Under the pieces are notes generated by a model, which searched no databases, had not been told where the DNA came from, and worked only from the letters and a program-made list of their open reading frames with translations. From assembly GCA_035582835.1 (NCBI GenBank), contig JAYKAV010003266.1, forward strand, positions 5,335,468 through 5,399,467: DNA of 64,000 nt, in the 5' to 3' direction. Shown piece after piece: positions 51,466 through 63,039 of this stretch. The DNA comes from Phoebastria nigripes (taxonomy: Eukaryota; Chordata; Aves; Procellariiformes; Diomedeidae). Each line of letters starts with the position of its first letter. Within the stretch, counting starts at the first letter, position 1. The translations under genes and the position numbers were made by a program.

Positions 51466-54249
51466 CAGGGCAAGCAGAGAGCAGCCCTGCAGGCTGGGGG
51501 TGTGGGGCTTTATAGGGCCCATATGGTCCCGATCCCACCCCACACCTGGGGGNCACGTGGGGGAACCGGCCCCATGACCTGCTGAGCCCCTTCCCGGGGA
51601 GCAGGGGGGGATTGCACTGCACAGAGCCCTGCAGCGGGGCGCAGGGGCGACTGCAACAGCCCCCCCAGCTTCTCCATGTCCCCGCCGGCCACCTCTCCGC
51701 TCACTTCTTGCCCTTGAACCTCTCTGCATCCCCTTTCCCGCAGCACGGGGCAGATTGGGGTGCGGTACCCGGGGTTTGGGATGAGCATGGGGCAACGAAG
51801 CCTCTGCAAAGCGGCGGCTGCGCCGGCGCCCGTTCCCCTTTGTCGCGGGCTGGGTTTTCTCAATGAGGGGTGGCCCGGCCCCCAGCGTAGCCATGGCACG
51901 CGGGTTTCATAATGTATTTTGGTCAGTGCTTACAAGAAGAGGCCGCGGGGAGGGCTGCGGCAGGGGGGATTCCAGTAAATGGCCTCTGAGCCTTCCTCAT
52001 TCTTGAGAATAGGAAACTGCGCGACTTCTCCACGGGGTTTCGCTTTCTGCGCGAGGAGGCAAGAGGCCAAACTGCTCCGCTTGACCATTGCTGCGACNCA
52101 GCCAGGGGACCGAAAAAGCACAGGAAGAGAAAAATTCATCAGTGCGTTTGCTGCACGTCTTGGGTGCAAAAATCTCCCTTTTTTTTTCTGGGAAAGCAGA
52201 TTGGGGGAATCACAAAACCCCATGAGTTAGGTCTCCCACCAGCGTGTTTTAGGGATGCTCGGGGCAGCCGAGTGATGCTCTCTCCCAGCCAGCTGTCTTC
52301 GGGGATGGCACGATGCCGAGACCGTGGCCGTAACCTGCCCCAGCGCTCCATCACCCCCTCCATCCCTCGGCAGCCTCTCTTCCCCAGCAGCCCCTTTCCC
52401 CCGGCACACGTGGATGCTGCAGCGGGGCAGTGGTCCCTGAGGGCGGCTGGAGGCCCAGAGGGGGGTGGGCAGGAGCTGGTAAAAATAGCACCCAGGTGCC
52501 CTCTGCCCCAGAAGCGATTTCTCGTTCGGTAAACAGGAAATCTATTCTTAGGTCCATTCATGAGCCATGGGCTGACGGCAGCTCCCCGCTCCGGGCTTGT
52601 TTTGTTTCTTGCTGACTCGGGGTGACACCGAGGCGGAAGGCCACCACGCAGAACCTTCCAGCCCCGCGGGCTTCCCCTTGCTCGCTCTTTCCGCCCAGCA
52701 GTACCCTGCGCTTCCCGGCTTTTCCAGGGGTGCTGGGGTTTCCCCTTCACATGAGGCAGTGGTGGGAGGTGAGGGCGGTTTTGGGGTGTCTCTGGAAACC
52801 CCCCTGCTGTTTACTTCTGGGCTCAGCCCCGTGCTGGGTGGCACCCCGAGGGGCAATTGCTTTGGCAGAGCTCTCCCCCTAACATCTAGCTCCTCTCCCC
52901 CTTCCTTGATGGTATCTCTTAAGTTGGAGCAGATAAAGCCACCATGGTTTGCCCTTCCCTAGGATGAGCTGAGCTGGGTAGATTGAGGAAGGAGGACGAT
53001 GCTCACAGCTTTTTCCTGGCTCCCTGAAGCCCCGCAGAACAGTGATGGCTGCGGTTCATCTTTGCTCCCCATCCTTCCCCCAAGTGTTGTCCCCATGTGC
53101 AGTATCTGGCTCCAACTCACTTCCCTTCCTACTCTCCATGGATCCGTTCAGCCCATGACACCCCTGGACCCTGCCCGAGGCTGCGATGCTGCTGGCTGCT
53201 GGGCTGGAGCTGCTACATGATCCAGGTGCAGGCAGAAATCCCTGCCTGCTAGGGACAGCCTTCCCTGCCTGCTGGCAAAAGTGGGCTCCCCCAGCTCCCT
53301 GCATGGGGCTCCCGCATCCCGTGGCTCAGAAGTGGTAATTTCTGCCTGGGCAACATTTTTTGGGGAGCTAAAGAGGATGCAGAGAGAGAAACGTGGGGCT
53401 GCAGCACTGGGTGAAATGACCAGGGGTGCTTGTTATGCTGACGACGGAGAGGGGAATTCCCCTGTGTCTCCCCAGCATTGCTGCCTTGCACCAGCACGGC
53501 AGCACCACCTGCGTGGACCCAGCCGTGTCCCAGAGCATCTCCCCCCCAGGAAACGAGTGACAGAGAGAGGTACAAGGGTGGAAGGTGCTTGTGGGCAGGA
53601 TGGGGTGCAGGGTAAGTCTGGGATGGGCAGGAGTGCAGGCTGGCTCAGCGACGCAGGCTGGGGGAGTCTGTGGTTAAGGGGTACCCCCACACCATGGGAC
53701 TGCAGCAGTGTGAGGCCAGGAGCGGTGACAGGCTGGGAGAGGGACATCCTAAATCCAGCCCTAGAGTCCCTGAGCCGGGTGAGGGCGAGCTACAAGCTGG
53801 GTCTCCGCAGGGTGTCAGACCGGGGCTGGTTACAGATAAGGTGGTGTNGGGCCCCGATGACAATCCCACGGGGCGCTCTGGAAAATACACCCCCCAAAAA
53901 GGCTCCTTGGACTGCACACGGGGGTTGCAGGTAGGATTTATCGCAGCAGTCCCAATTCCACAGATGCTTTCACAAAACTAGGCATCCCCCCTGCACCATC
54001 CACCGCCGGGGCCAGCCTCGGAGGAAGGCTGAGGCGTTGCTGCCCTCGGGCGGCAGCCGGCGGCATGGCACAGTAGGGCCGGGGCCAGGCTGGCTGCAGG
54101 GGCGCAGGCTCCCCAAAACCCCCTGACTCTCCCTCCACCTCACGGCTCGGGTATCTCCATCGTCTCCGCCCAGCGCAGAGAGCAAGGAGGGAGGGGAAGG
54201 GGGATCCGGCTTGTCCATGTGGTGGCAAANGTGCCACTGCCTTGCTGTT

Positions 54250-54310
54250 TTCATGATGAAAAACCAAAGCGCAGAGAGGTCGAGGAGCTGCCTGAGGCCG
54301 GCTGCGAGCA
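54250..54310 (+). repeat. MIR-like fragment in the FGD2 3' UTR
   Basis: ATGATGAAAAACC then AAAGCGCAGAGAGGTCGAGG and CTGCCTGAGG resemble the MIR core (GATGAGGAAACTGAGGCGCAG AGAGGTCAAG). By eye only. Confidence 0.4.
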
Positions 54311-54364
54311 GGACGGGCAGGGGGACGTTTGACCCACCAGGCAGCCCGGGAGGTGGGCATGGCC

Positions 54365-54595
54365 TCATTCTGCTTCGTCGCAGGAGTCCACATCCTCACC
54401 CTCCTCCGGGTGTGTGATCCCCGCGGCGGAGCGCGCCATGGCCCTCATCCAGCGCTGTTTCAGCTCCTCGGTGTCGGCCACAAAGGTGTAGACCTGCCGG
54501 GACTGCGCCAGCTGGAAGAGGTGGCGGGAGTGGCCCTGGGGCAGGTCCCTCACCTGGTAGCCCAGCAGTGGGATGGAGGTGTGTGCTCGGACGTC
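54365..54595 (-). CDS. FGD2: FGD2 coding exon 16 and stop
   Basis: 76 codons plus TGA (54367-54365): [20 protein letters not shown] onward, with the PH2 helix [17 protein letters not shown] and an acidic tail [13 protein letters not shown]. Confidence 0.96.
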   Translation of the reverse strand, partial: DVRAHTSIPLLGYQVRDLPQGHSRHLFQLAQSRQVYTFVADTEELKQRWMRAMARSAAGITHPEEGEDVDSCDEAE

Positions 54596-57500
54596 CTGCC
54601 AAGAGCGGAGACAGCGGTGGGAGGCAGGGGACGGGCACACTGGGCTGTCCCTTGCAGATGGAGCCGAGCCCAGCCTTACCTGGGGGGCTGCATAGATGTA
54701 CAGCACGAGAGGATCATCCTGTGGGATCACAAACCAGCCCCGCGTGCCCCCCTTGCCGTTCTTGTCCAGCAGCTGCAGGGAACTGCACAGCAAACTCCTG
54801 CCCGATACCTCTGCGGCTCCTTTCTGCCAAAAAAACAGCAAACAAATCCCTAAATACCCTGTGCGGGAGGCAGAAAGGGCACTGAGCAAAGGTCATTTCC
54901 TGGGGAATTCACTGCCTGCTCCACAAAACCGCCCCCAAACCAGGGGCAGGCGAGGGGTGATCCTGGCTGTGATCCCGTGGTGGAGAGAGCCCTGGATGCC
55001 TGGTCCCAAGCAGGGACCCAAGGCTCACAGCGTGGGAGGGAGGGGGCTTAGCACATCCACCAGCCTTGCAATTAGCAGGCACCCTCTGACCGCTGCAGGA
55101 GTGACTCCTACCTCTCCTGCNGCAGGCGCACGGCTGGGCTGTGACAGTGAGGCTGAGGACCAGGGTGCGTGGCAGAGCCCAGAGGAAGAGGGAAAAAGGA
55201 GCAGGGCACAGGGAGGACAGGCAGAGTGGGGCAGAGCTCACCTCCAGGATGCCTTTGTGCTTCCCCTCCTGGTCCTCGAGCACCACGTGGCCCGTCAGGA
55301 AGACGTAACACTCCTGGCACACACGGTTCAGGCGGTTCCCATCATACTGCAGCTCAGCCTTGTAGTCAGAGCAGCGAGCGCACACCACCTACAACCACCA
55401 GACAGGGACACCAGTGAGACTGGGGCAGGGCTGGGGAATCCCAGGGACAACTCCATGAGGAGCTGAGGGGCAGGAGCAGCCCTGAGCCCAGGGAAAGGGG
55501 TACAAGGTGTAGGAGAGGTGCGCTCCTGCCCCAGCGGCCACCTGAGCAGGCCAGGAGGGTGGGAAGAAAGGGGGGACGGGGTGACTCACNTATCCACAAG
55601 CTCGACAGTGGTGTCTCCGGCGCATGATGGCATTGAAGGGCTCCTTGCAGCGCATGCACATGGTCACCAGGTTGTCCCGCACCCACTGTGGGGCTCGGCG
55701 GCCCAGCTCCTCTGTCTGGGGGAGGAAGGCGGCATCGCTGGGGCTGGCTAGCCGCGGTCCGGGTGGTCCCAGCCCCTCTGCTCTCACCTTTCTCCTCCCC
55801 AGCCCTTCCCACTGTCTGCAGCCTTCCCCCCAGCTCTGTTTAGCTAGGGAAACTGAGGCACAGCAAGGTGGGCTCTCCCTGAGTTTCTGTGCAGGGGGGT
55901 GCTGGAGGCAGGCAAGGCATGGGAAGGGCAGGAGGGTTACCTTCAACGCAGGGGTGCCTGTCTCCAGCCCANGCACCACTGTCTTAAAGGTCTCGCTCCT
56001 CTTCTCCTTCCTGTCAATGGCATCTTGGAAGGCCTAGAGGGGAAGGCAGGGCTGGAGGGGCAGGCAGGGGAGCTGCCCCTGACACAGGCAGCGGGGGATC
56101 AGCCCGGTTTGGGGCCCAGGCATCCAAGCCGGGGTGAGATGTGCCGCCTGTCCCAGCACTCAGTGGTACCTTGATCCAAGCGTTCATCTCCTCCTCAGAC
56201 CTGGTACAAAACGGGAGATGAATGAGCTGGTGTCTCTCCTCCTCGAGAGGGTCTGCAGGACTGTCGCCCTTCCCCTTACCTAGCTTGCAGCTCCAGCGTC
56301 CGCTGCTTTCCCGAGACCAGGAAGGTGTGAGGGAACTGCGTGTCGTTCAGCTCCCGCACCTGAGAGAGACCAAAGAAAGGATGTGGAGCAGCTGAACCCA
56401 CATCCAGCACACAGGGACCTTCCTCCGTGATGTGGGGGACAGGGATTTCCCTTGGCCACAAGCCCTTCGGCCCCTCAAATCCTACATGCACGAGGCTGCA
56501 CTGCAATCTTACAGGATCAGAGCGTATCAACCATTCCTCCTCACCCACAAAGCCACCCCAGGCTCCAGCTCCTCCCTCCTTTCGAGGAAGTGTGGGGCAG
56601 CAGCCACATTACACCCCAGAGCGGGGTGCATTTTAGGGGAGCCAGGGTCTGGGGTAAGCAGAAAGACAAGGTGCCTGTCTGACCTTCATGCCATCCACGT
56701 TGATGCGGAGGTGGACCTGGAACTCAGCGCCCACCTGGATGACCTTGGGCACGCAGTACAGCAGCATGTTGTTGAACTGGGCAGGGGGGAGGAGGAGAGG
56801 GTTGTTGGAGCCCAGCACCTGCCTGCTCAGAGCTGGGGGCTTCCCTGGGATCTAGGGTCATTCCCCCTCCTGGGGCTGAGCTGGTGCTTGGGAAGAATCC
56901 AGCCTAAAAAGTGACTGCTTCTGCCCCAGCCCTCTCCCACCCTGCAAAGGCAAAGCACTCTTGGAGTGCGACATCCCCCAAGGGCTGCCGTGCCCAGGGG
57001 ATGAGCAGGTTCCCAACCACGTCCTATACAGGGTGCCCTGCACCGAGGGGCTCAAACCCCCCAGCTCTGAATTCATCCCCTCTGTGTAGAGATGACCCAG
57101 CAACGCCCCATCCAGGCTGTGCTGACCCTCTCCCCATTCCTATCCATTCTGCTCCCTGCCCCTTCCCCTGGGCATCCCAGCTCTCACCAGGAACAGGTAC
57201 TTCTCCGATGTGCTGTTGTTGCGGGTGGAGATTTTTTGGATCGGCCCCTCCTTGATCAGCTCATTGGAGGGATCCACAATGTCGTCCTCAAGGCCCAGCC
57301 GCTGATAGACCGCCCAGAGGTTCTGCAGCCGTTCCTGGGGGAGGCAGAGGGACCTGTTTCTGTGGGGATGTGAGCAGCCACAACCTTGCCTCGGTCCCCT
57401 CCATCCCCACCTCCCATGCCAGCTGCTGAATATCAGGAGAGGTGGCACAGCTCTCTCACCCCAGACTGATCTTCGAGAGTAGCTCCCAGTCTCAAAACAG

Positions 57501-60500
57501 CCAGTCACATCACAGCTGATATTGCAGACATGACTTCCCCAGGCTCGGGGTAATGGGAACAGGCATCAAGACCAGGGTCTAACCTCCTCTGCTGAACCCA
57601 CAGTGCTCCTGTCCCATTCAGGGCAGGGCTGTGCTTCACTGCGTCGCACAGCAATGAGGCCATGAGGAAATCTGGCAAATCACCATGCCGTGAGCCGCAA
57701 AGCACTGCCAGCTGGGACAGGCACTCACCATCTCGGCGATAGCTGCGTTTGAGTGCTTGGCCACCATAAAAATCATCTCCAGGGCCTCTACAACGAGAAG
57801 AGAAAGGGAGGAGGGTTAAACACTTGCTAGAGAGCTGTGGGAGAAAACCCCTGAGTCTCTCCCTCACGGGGGAGCCACGCGTGTGGTGGCTGCTGCCCTC
57901 CCCTGGACACAACCTGAATGGCCCTGAACGCTGTGCAAGCCTCTGGGTCCGGCCAGACTGTGCGGTGTGGGTGGTCAGGTCCCAGGGGGACAGCCAGCCA
58001 GCTCGTTTATCACTCCATCCCAGCACGACTGGGAGCTGCTGTGATCCGTAGGGGTCTGATAGCTCCCCCGGTCACTGCAGGTCTCCCTGGGGGATGCTCT
58101 GGAGGGACCATCCTTATCCTGAAACACCACCCACCTTCCCTGCTGACCTCCAAAGACCCTGAAAGGGCAGATTAATCCCTCCCCCTGCTAGAAAAAGGTC
58201 AGACTGAGAGGTTTATCCAAGGGCACAGGGCAGCTGGTGAGAGAATCCAGGTATCCTGATGCCCGTGTACAACATCAGGGGTTGTTATTTCCCCTACAAA
58301 CCCACCCTGCCACTCCCCACAGCAGGGAGAGCCATACGGAGCCCTTACTCTCTGCATCATCCCGGTCTGGGGACTCGGGCGGTAGTTTTCGGACGTAATC
58401 TTTCAGGAGGAGTTCATAGCGCGGGATCCTCTGCACAGGTTCCAGCATGTGGTGCTGCAGTGTTAGGTTAGCACAGACCTTCCTCTTCTGGAGAGAGACA
58501 CCGTGCACAGAGAGAGAAACAGTGACCAAGGCAGCCGCCCTCTGCTGCTTCTCCTTTGNGGGGAGATTTTGGGGAGCATTGCTGCGGCCCCCCACCCTGC
58601 TGTGGCCCATTACCTGGATGTCAGCAATGAGCTCCTGGAAGGGCAGGGATTTCTCCGACCAGACAGTGATGAGGTCCACGGCCTTGTCAAAGTTCTTTAC
58701 ATATTCGCCGTACATCTTGAGGAACGGCGCAAGCTTCTGGATCACATCCCCAATCCGTGGGTTGCAGCTCCTGTGGGAGGGAACCGCAGACCGGCAGCTT
58801 CCTCAGTCCAGCGGGGCAGACAGACAGCAAGGGACAAAGCGAAGGGGCGGCTTGTGCATGGTGGAGAACAGAGGTTTTTACCACTGCGACCTGCTACATC
58901 CCCATTTCCCGCTCTCCAGAATGGGAATGTCCCCAGCTTGCAGCCATCCTGGGCCGTTCATGCCTGGGCTCACCCCTAAACCACCTGAGATGTCACCCCC
59001 CTTTTCAGAAATACCCTCACGTGGGCTGGAGTGTTTTAAGGAAGTGCTTTCCAGCACAAAGACATTTGGAGCAAAACAGGCTGAGCTCCCTGGTCCTGTT
59101 GGGAGACCAAATTCACCACCACTCCCCCATGCTGGCAAAGCAACCCAGGTGTCCTGCCCTCCCCTCCTGCAGCTCACCAATCCTCCATGCGCTTCTGCAG
59201 CTCTGGCAGGAAGAACTTGGCGTGGAACTGGTAGATGGAGGAGATGTTAGAGAAGATCATTTTCACCACCTCCTCTGGGACTGTCTTTCCATTTTTGGCT
59301 TCCTTCATCAACTCTGTATAGAATATCTGGAAGAAAGAAGGGGTGAATAAAAAGGGTCAGGAAGAGGCTTGAGGACCCCATTCCCTCCCTGAGACTGGCA
59401 NGTCACCCAGTGAAAATGCCTGACTGTGCAGGAGGGAAATCCCAGGCCCCAAGAGAGAAGCAGGGGGGATGGAAGGCTTTGCTGGGACAAAGATGCTCCT
59501 TGGAGGCNTGGGGTGTAGGAAAGGCAAAGGCCAGATCCATTCTCTGGCCATGAAGGCCAGCAGCCCAGCGTGGCTCTCATCTGTACAGCTTCATTCTCTC
59601 CAAAACTTCCAGGAAACAGTCCCTGGCCTGTGCATACCCCAAACTGAGCCCGGGCACTGCCACAGGGTCCAAATCCAGGCCAAGGAGCACAGGAAAATTG
59701 GTGAGTGAGGAGCCGCGCCATGGTCCTGCCTGGTTTGTCAGCATGGGGTGGCTGAGCTGTGCTGCTGGGGGTAGACGGCAGCAGGGCTATCGCTTCCCAG
59801 ACTTGCGTGGGCCCCTCTGCTCCCCAGCTCACCTGGTCGAGAAGGTGGAGGCGGTTGACATAAGCCTGCTCTGTCTCCAGCAGCTCCAGAGCGATTTTCT
59901 TTTCCTCTGGTTCCTGCATGGGGAGAAGGGCTCAATCTCCTGGGCTGCGATGCAAGCTCTCCCCACCAGCCCGAGGGGATGCAGCTCTGTTCCCCCATGT
60001 TCACAGCCCACATCAAACTGGACCTCGCTCCAGGTGAGGGCAAAGGAAGGACCTCAGCAAAGCATGTGGTAAAAACAAGGGTGAAAACAAAGCATTTTTT
60101 GGGGCTGTTGGGAAGTCTGGCTCATGTCCTCCTAGGTCAACCCTTTCTCTGTGCCTGTTTCTCCTGGAGCAATACAGGGCTAGTGATCCCGAGAAGCGGG
60201 GCAGGGTGGGGTGGGTTAACCCCAGGGTCTGCAATTGCACCAAGGTCTCTGAACGCAGTCCTGCAGAAATGCCTCTGCAGCGGGCAAAGGGCAGCACAGC
60301 CCCGGGGATGCCCTGGGATGGACCTGGCTGGGCCCACCTGTGCATCTGACCTCCAGGGCGTAGTTATATCAGAGCCAGAAGAGACAAGGTCTGCTTGGAC
60401 CTATCTGACTATGGGGAATTTGTGCCCAAAGCATCAGGGAAGGTGCCACTTCTCTGTCACCCCATGCACCGGCCCTTGCAGAGCAGGGACTTGCACAGGT

Positions 60501-63039
60501 CCAGCAGAGACCTCAGCTCCGATCCAGCCCACGCATCTTCCTGCCTGAGCGTGGGCATCTGCCACCCTCGCCTGAGCCGCCTCCAGAGCATACCTTGCTG
60601 CNAGGCTCCAGCCTTGGGTCCTGCTGCCTCCTCCAGTTGTCCTCACTGATCTTGTGTCGGAAAGAACGGAGGCATTTGAAGCTGAGCCCCCGCTGACCCT
60701 GCTGTTTCTCCTCTTCCTCCTCCTCCTCATTCTCTTGCTCTGCTTGGTGCCTGGCAGCCATCTGGGAGAGGCTTTGGCTGGCAGGGGATGCTGGAAGCTG
60801 CTGGGGCTGGCTGGTTGCAGGAGTAGTCTGGCCATGCGGAGCCTGCTTGTCCCTCCAGGCAAATTTGCTGGCCCTGCCATGGAGGAATCGGTGTGATCAG
60901 CTCACCCGTTCCCCCAGCACAGCATGGCCCACCCAGCTCCCAGGCCCAGGTTAAAGCCACCATCCTCAAGCGAAGGCAATAAGACACAGCAGCACCCCAG
61001 CGCTGATGCTGTTTTGCTCCGCTACAACCCTGCTGATACAAACCAGGGTCTGAAAGCCCATACATGCTCCAAGGGGGCCAGGATCCAGCCTCTATTCTCC
61101 CAGTGCCTNCTGCTGATGTGGTCAGTCCCTGTCCTGCTCTAGAAAAGCACAATTCTGCTGTTTATCCCACCCACAGCCATTTATTTCCCGAAGCACAGCC
61201 CTGCCCTTTGCGGTGCTGGCACAGCTCTGGCTTTCTGCCTGCTGCCACCACGGAGCCAAAGCACGAGGCTTTAAAAGCCAAATAGCCAAGAGGTGTCAGC
61301 CAAGAGGTGTCAGCCAAGAGGAGGGCTTGTACAGGTGGTTTTGCAGAGGGGTAGTTTTTCAGGTTTTTTTTCTCTTCCCTTTTCTGGCAAAGGCAAGGAA
61401 AAGAGGTCCAGAGCAGGCATGGGGGAGAAGCCACACAGGGCACAGGCTGTGAAGATGACAGNGAGCGAGTTGTCTGTCATCCGAGAGCTGGTCCCTGTGG
61501 TAAATTGCTCTGGGCAGAAACTGGAAAGACATCTACCGGTGGCCTGCAGACAGGAGTGGGATGAAGAGGAGGGGAAAACCAGGATGAAACTGGACATAAA
61601 ACCACAAAGTTGAGGATAGGAGATGACGTGAGTGGCAGATGCTCATCTGAAGAGGATGATGGGTCCATCCCCGTGCTGATAAGCACATGCCTGTGAGCTT
61701 GGGAGTGCATCCACAGCCATGCATGCATCCCCTCCTGTCCATAGGGGCTGGCATAACCCTTCACGTGACAGAGAGGCTTTATCTATCCCTCCTGGTGCCT
61801 CCCTGACCTGTGCCAGCCTAAACCCACTGCCGAGATCTGACAGGGAACTTCTCTCTTTCTATTTGCTCTGACCTGGGCTAAACTGTTTTCTGTTCCAGAA
61901 AACTTGTTTCCAGGTTCCCCAGCTTCCTCTGAAAGTCATAAGTTACTTTTATTTCCTCTAAATCAAACTCACACTTCATGATAAACAACAAACACACTGC
62001 AGCAGCGAAATGGAGGCAGATCAAACGCCGCAAACGGTTCCAACACAACAACGTCACAGGCCAAATTTCAACTGTGGGACCATGGGGACAACTACGCTGC
62101 TCTGGAGCCATCCAGAGCACAAAGCCCGGGGCAAAGCAGGCAGCTGAGATGCAGGCGAAGTTCCCAGAGCAGAAGGAAATCTCGTGCCTGACCATCTTTA
62201 GGAAGTGCTGCAAAACTCATCTGCCCAAACACCCAGCCTCATTAAGGCTCACTGATATAAGGAAAGGCAAGATTCGGTATCCCAATTCAACAGATGGGGA
62301 AACTGAGGCACGGACCACAACGATGACTCACCCCAAACCTCAGAATTACTTCTACACCAGGGNCAAGGCAGATCCCCTCGCTCCGACCCTGGCACACGCT
62401 GTCTGCGGGTCCCAGCTTATGCTCCAAGTGAAGGCGCTGTTTTATGGGGCTGCCATGCAGCCTAAAAGGAACTTGCTCTCCCCCTTAACATGATTCTTTC
62501 TCTTCCCTTTCCTAGGAGCCACATCGCTGCAAACAACTGGATAGTCTGAGGCTGGTGCCTGAGGCTCGGATCCTCCCAGATGCTCAAGCAGTTAATTCCC
62601 TGTGAAGACCCCTGCCTACATATTTGCAAACCAAACTCCTTTTCCCCAGCAGCAGGGGAAAAAGCCTTCACCAGCCAGGCTGATTGCAAAGGTGCTGAGC
62701 GTGGAGGGAACAAGCATGCCACAACCTAACTCTGAGCCAGGCACAGAAACCTCGAGCAAAGTCAGTCACATCCCATTGAGGTTTTCAGACTTCTCTCCAT
62801 GACCCGCAGCACAAGGAAGACACCGGGGCAGATCCGAGTGCTAAAGAATAGCAAATCACCTAGTCACCTTCTCCACGGCCTCCAAACCACCTCCACGGTG
62901 GGTTTCTTCCTTCCAAAACCCACGCCACGTGGAGCCCTAACACGCCCGCAGCACCCAGGATGCTCCTGCCTTACCAGTGTTCTTCAAACACAGCCACCAG
63001 GTTCAACACACTCCGTTGATTATCGGCCTCTCCCTCCAT
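54365..63039 (-). CDS. FGD2: FYVE, RhoGEF and PH domain-containing protein 2 (complete, 673 aa)
   Basis: Sixteen coding exons in phase: 63039-62975, 60873-60594, 59913-59833, 59326-59178, 58770-58614, 58487-58349, 57787-57729, 57334-57188, 56776-56684, 56359-56280, 56200-56170, 56033-55941, 55715-55590, 55388-55242, 54823-54680, 54595-54365 (2022 nt). Catalyses GDP/GTP exchange on Cdc42 at membranes; expressed in antigen-presenting cells in mammals. Seen in order: N-terminal low-complexity region with seven Glu in a row (about 70-77), DH domain (about 119-305, LLETEQAYV...[20 protein letters not shown]), PH1 (about 336-437), FYVE (about 469-535; [14 protein letters not shown] and eight zinc cysteines 478, 481, 495, 498, 503, 506, 524, 527), PH2 (about 565-655). 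Human FGD2 is 655 aa. An N lies in exons 2, 12 and 13 but causes no stop. The start was chosen from the family N-terminus ([10 protein letters not shown]). Confidence 0.95.
54680..54823 (-). CDS. FGD2: FGD2 coding exon 15 (PH2 start)
   Basis: 48 codons [50 protein letters not shown]2 strands. Confidence 0.95.
55242..55388 (-). CDS. FGD2: FGD2 coding exon 14 (FYVE, second half)
   Basis: 49 codons [30 protein letters not shown] and [19 protein letters not shown]; the remaining four cysteines. Confidence 0.96.
55590..55715 (-). CDS. FGD2: FGD2 coding exon 13 (FYVE, first half)
   Basis: 42 codons with WVRD, CMRC and [10 protein letters not shown]: four of the eight zinc ligands and the basic PI3P-binding motif. 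The last base (55590) is N; codon TAN must be Tyr unless the true base is a purine, and Tyr is conserved. Confidence 0.94.
55941..56033 (-). CDS. FGD2: FGD2 coding exon 12 (PH1 helix and linker)
   Basis: 31 codons [20 protein letters not shown] then [12 protein letters not shown] at 55972 leaves one residue unknown. Confidence 0.92.
56170..56200 (-). CDS. FGD2: FGD2 coding exon 11 (31-nt microexon)
   Basis: Only 31 nt: [10 protein letters not shown], the start of the PH1 C-terminal helix with its invariant Trp. Phase and human alignment (SQEEMISWMQ) confirm it. Confidence 0.9.
56280..56359 (-). CDS. FGD2: FGD2 coding exon 10 (PH1)
   Basis: 80 nt encoding [20 protein letters not shown] and TLELQA; donor CTAG/GTAAGG. 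Confidence 0.94.
56684..56776 (-). CDS. FGD2: FGD2 coding exon 9 (PH1)
   Basis: 31 codons [20 protein letters not shown], then [11 protein letters not shown], typical PH strands 2-4. Confidence 0.95.
57188..57334 (-). CDS. FGD2: FGD2 coding exon 8 (DH-PH1 junction)
   Basis: 49 codons: [40 protein letters not shown] and STSEKYLFL, the first strand of PH1. Confidence 0.96.
57729..57787 (-). CDS. FGD2: FGD2 coding exon 7 (DH end)
   Basis: 59 nt encoding [19 protein letters not shown]; acceptor TTGTAG/AG, donor ATG/GTGAGT. Confidence 0.94.
58190..58265 (+). repeat. MIR-like fragment in FGD2 intron 6
   Basis: GACTGAGAGGTTTATCCAAGG, then GCACAGGGCAGCTGGTGAGA and ATCCAGGTATCCTGATGCCC follow the order of the MIR core and 3' part (GAGGTTAAGTAACTTGCCCA...CACACAGCTAG...). 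Confidence 0.5.
58349..58487 (-). CDS. FGD2: FGD2 coding exon 6 (DH core)
   Basis: 139 nt with the DH signature [20 protein letters not shown] (conserved region 3). Donor A/GTAAGG. Confidence 0.96.
58614..58770 (-). CDS. FGD2: FGD2 coding exon 5 (DH)
   Basis: 157 nt encoding [20 protein letters not shown] then [20 protein letters not shown] and [12 protein letters not shown]. Confidence 0.95.
59178..59326 (-). CDS. FGD2: FGD2 coding exon 4 (DH)
   Basis: 149 nt: [20 protein letters not shown], then [20 protein letters not shown] and PELQKRMED. Donor TTG/GTGAGC. Confidence 0.95.
59833..59913 (-). CDS. FGD2: FGD2 coding exon 3 (DH domain start)
   Basis: 27 codons [20 protein letters not shown], then RLHLLDQ: conserved region 1 of the DH domain, with the ELLETEQ glutamate that contacts the GTPase switch region in DH proteins. 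Confidence 0.95.
60594..60873 (-). CDS. FGD2: FGD2 coding exon 2 (low-complexity N-terminal region)
   Basis: 280 nt, 93 codons: Gln/Pro/Ser/Thr-rich stretch, acidic run [10 protein letters not shown], then [19 protein letters not shown] which aligns with the human YLNSLKNKLSSEAW. The acceptor (CCATGGCAG/G) has a weak pyrimidine tract but is the only one that keeps phase after the upstream in-frame stop. N at 60602. Confidence 0.75.
62280..62325 (+). repeat. MIR core fragment in FGD2 intron 1
   Basis: TTCAACAGATGGGGAAACTG followed by AGGCACGGA matches TTTACAGATGAGGAAACTG AGGCACAGA. Confidence 0.6.
62975..63039 (-). CDS. FGD2: FGD2 coding exon 1
   Basis: Encodes [20 protein letters not shown] and H plus two bases; aligns with human MKGASEEKLASVSNLVTVFE. 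The frame stays open upstream to another ATG at 63189, so a longer N-terminus cannot be excluded. Confidence 0.8.

Larger units (their letters stand above)
47101..54364. other. Intergenic region downstream of FGD2, including its 3' UTR
   Basis: No further gene supported. Contents: MEF2-type sites (47209-48731), Z-DNA-like run (47908-47974), minisatellites at 48221-48390 and 51081-51465, an 89-bp duplication with A-rich tail (49673-49993), MIR cores at 48621-48635 and 49562-49575, an AT-rich block at 48700-49080. The FGD2 3' UTR must start at 54364; no AATAAA was found close by, so its end is open (a weak AGTAAA lies at 52812-52817). Confidence 0.6.

Noticed and set aside
51500..51530. TTTATAGGGCCC as a TATA promoter for a hidden gene
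   Set aside because: No start codon with a credible downstream coding exon follows; it is better seen as an outlier of the CTATAG array.
25223..54364. CR1 LINE, retroviral or DNA-transposon copies, tRNA, rRNA, CRISPR arrays
   Set aside because: I saw no typical CR1 3' terminal repeats, reverse transcriptase or integrase motifs, tRNA boxes or regularly spaced direct repeats.
54329..55466. Overlapping plus-strand frames opposite FGD2 exons 14-16
   Set aside because: They are antisense shadows of well-supported FGD2 exons.
60434..60880. Alternative frame [10 protein letters not shown]... over FGD2 exon 2
   Set aside because: It is out of phase with the DH exons and does not align with FGD2; the phase-consistent frame does.
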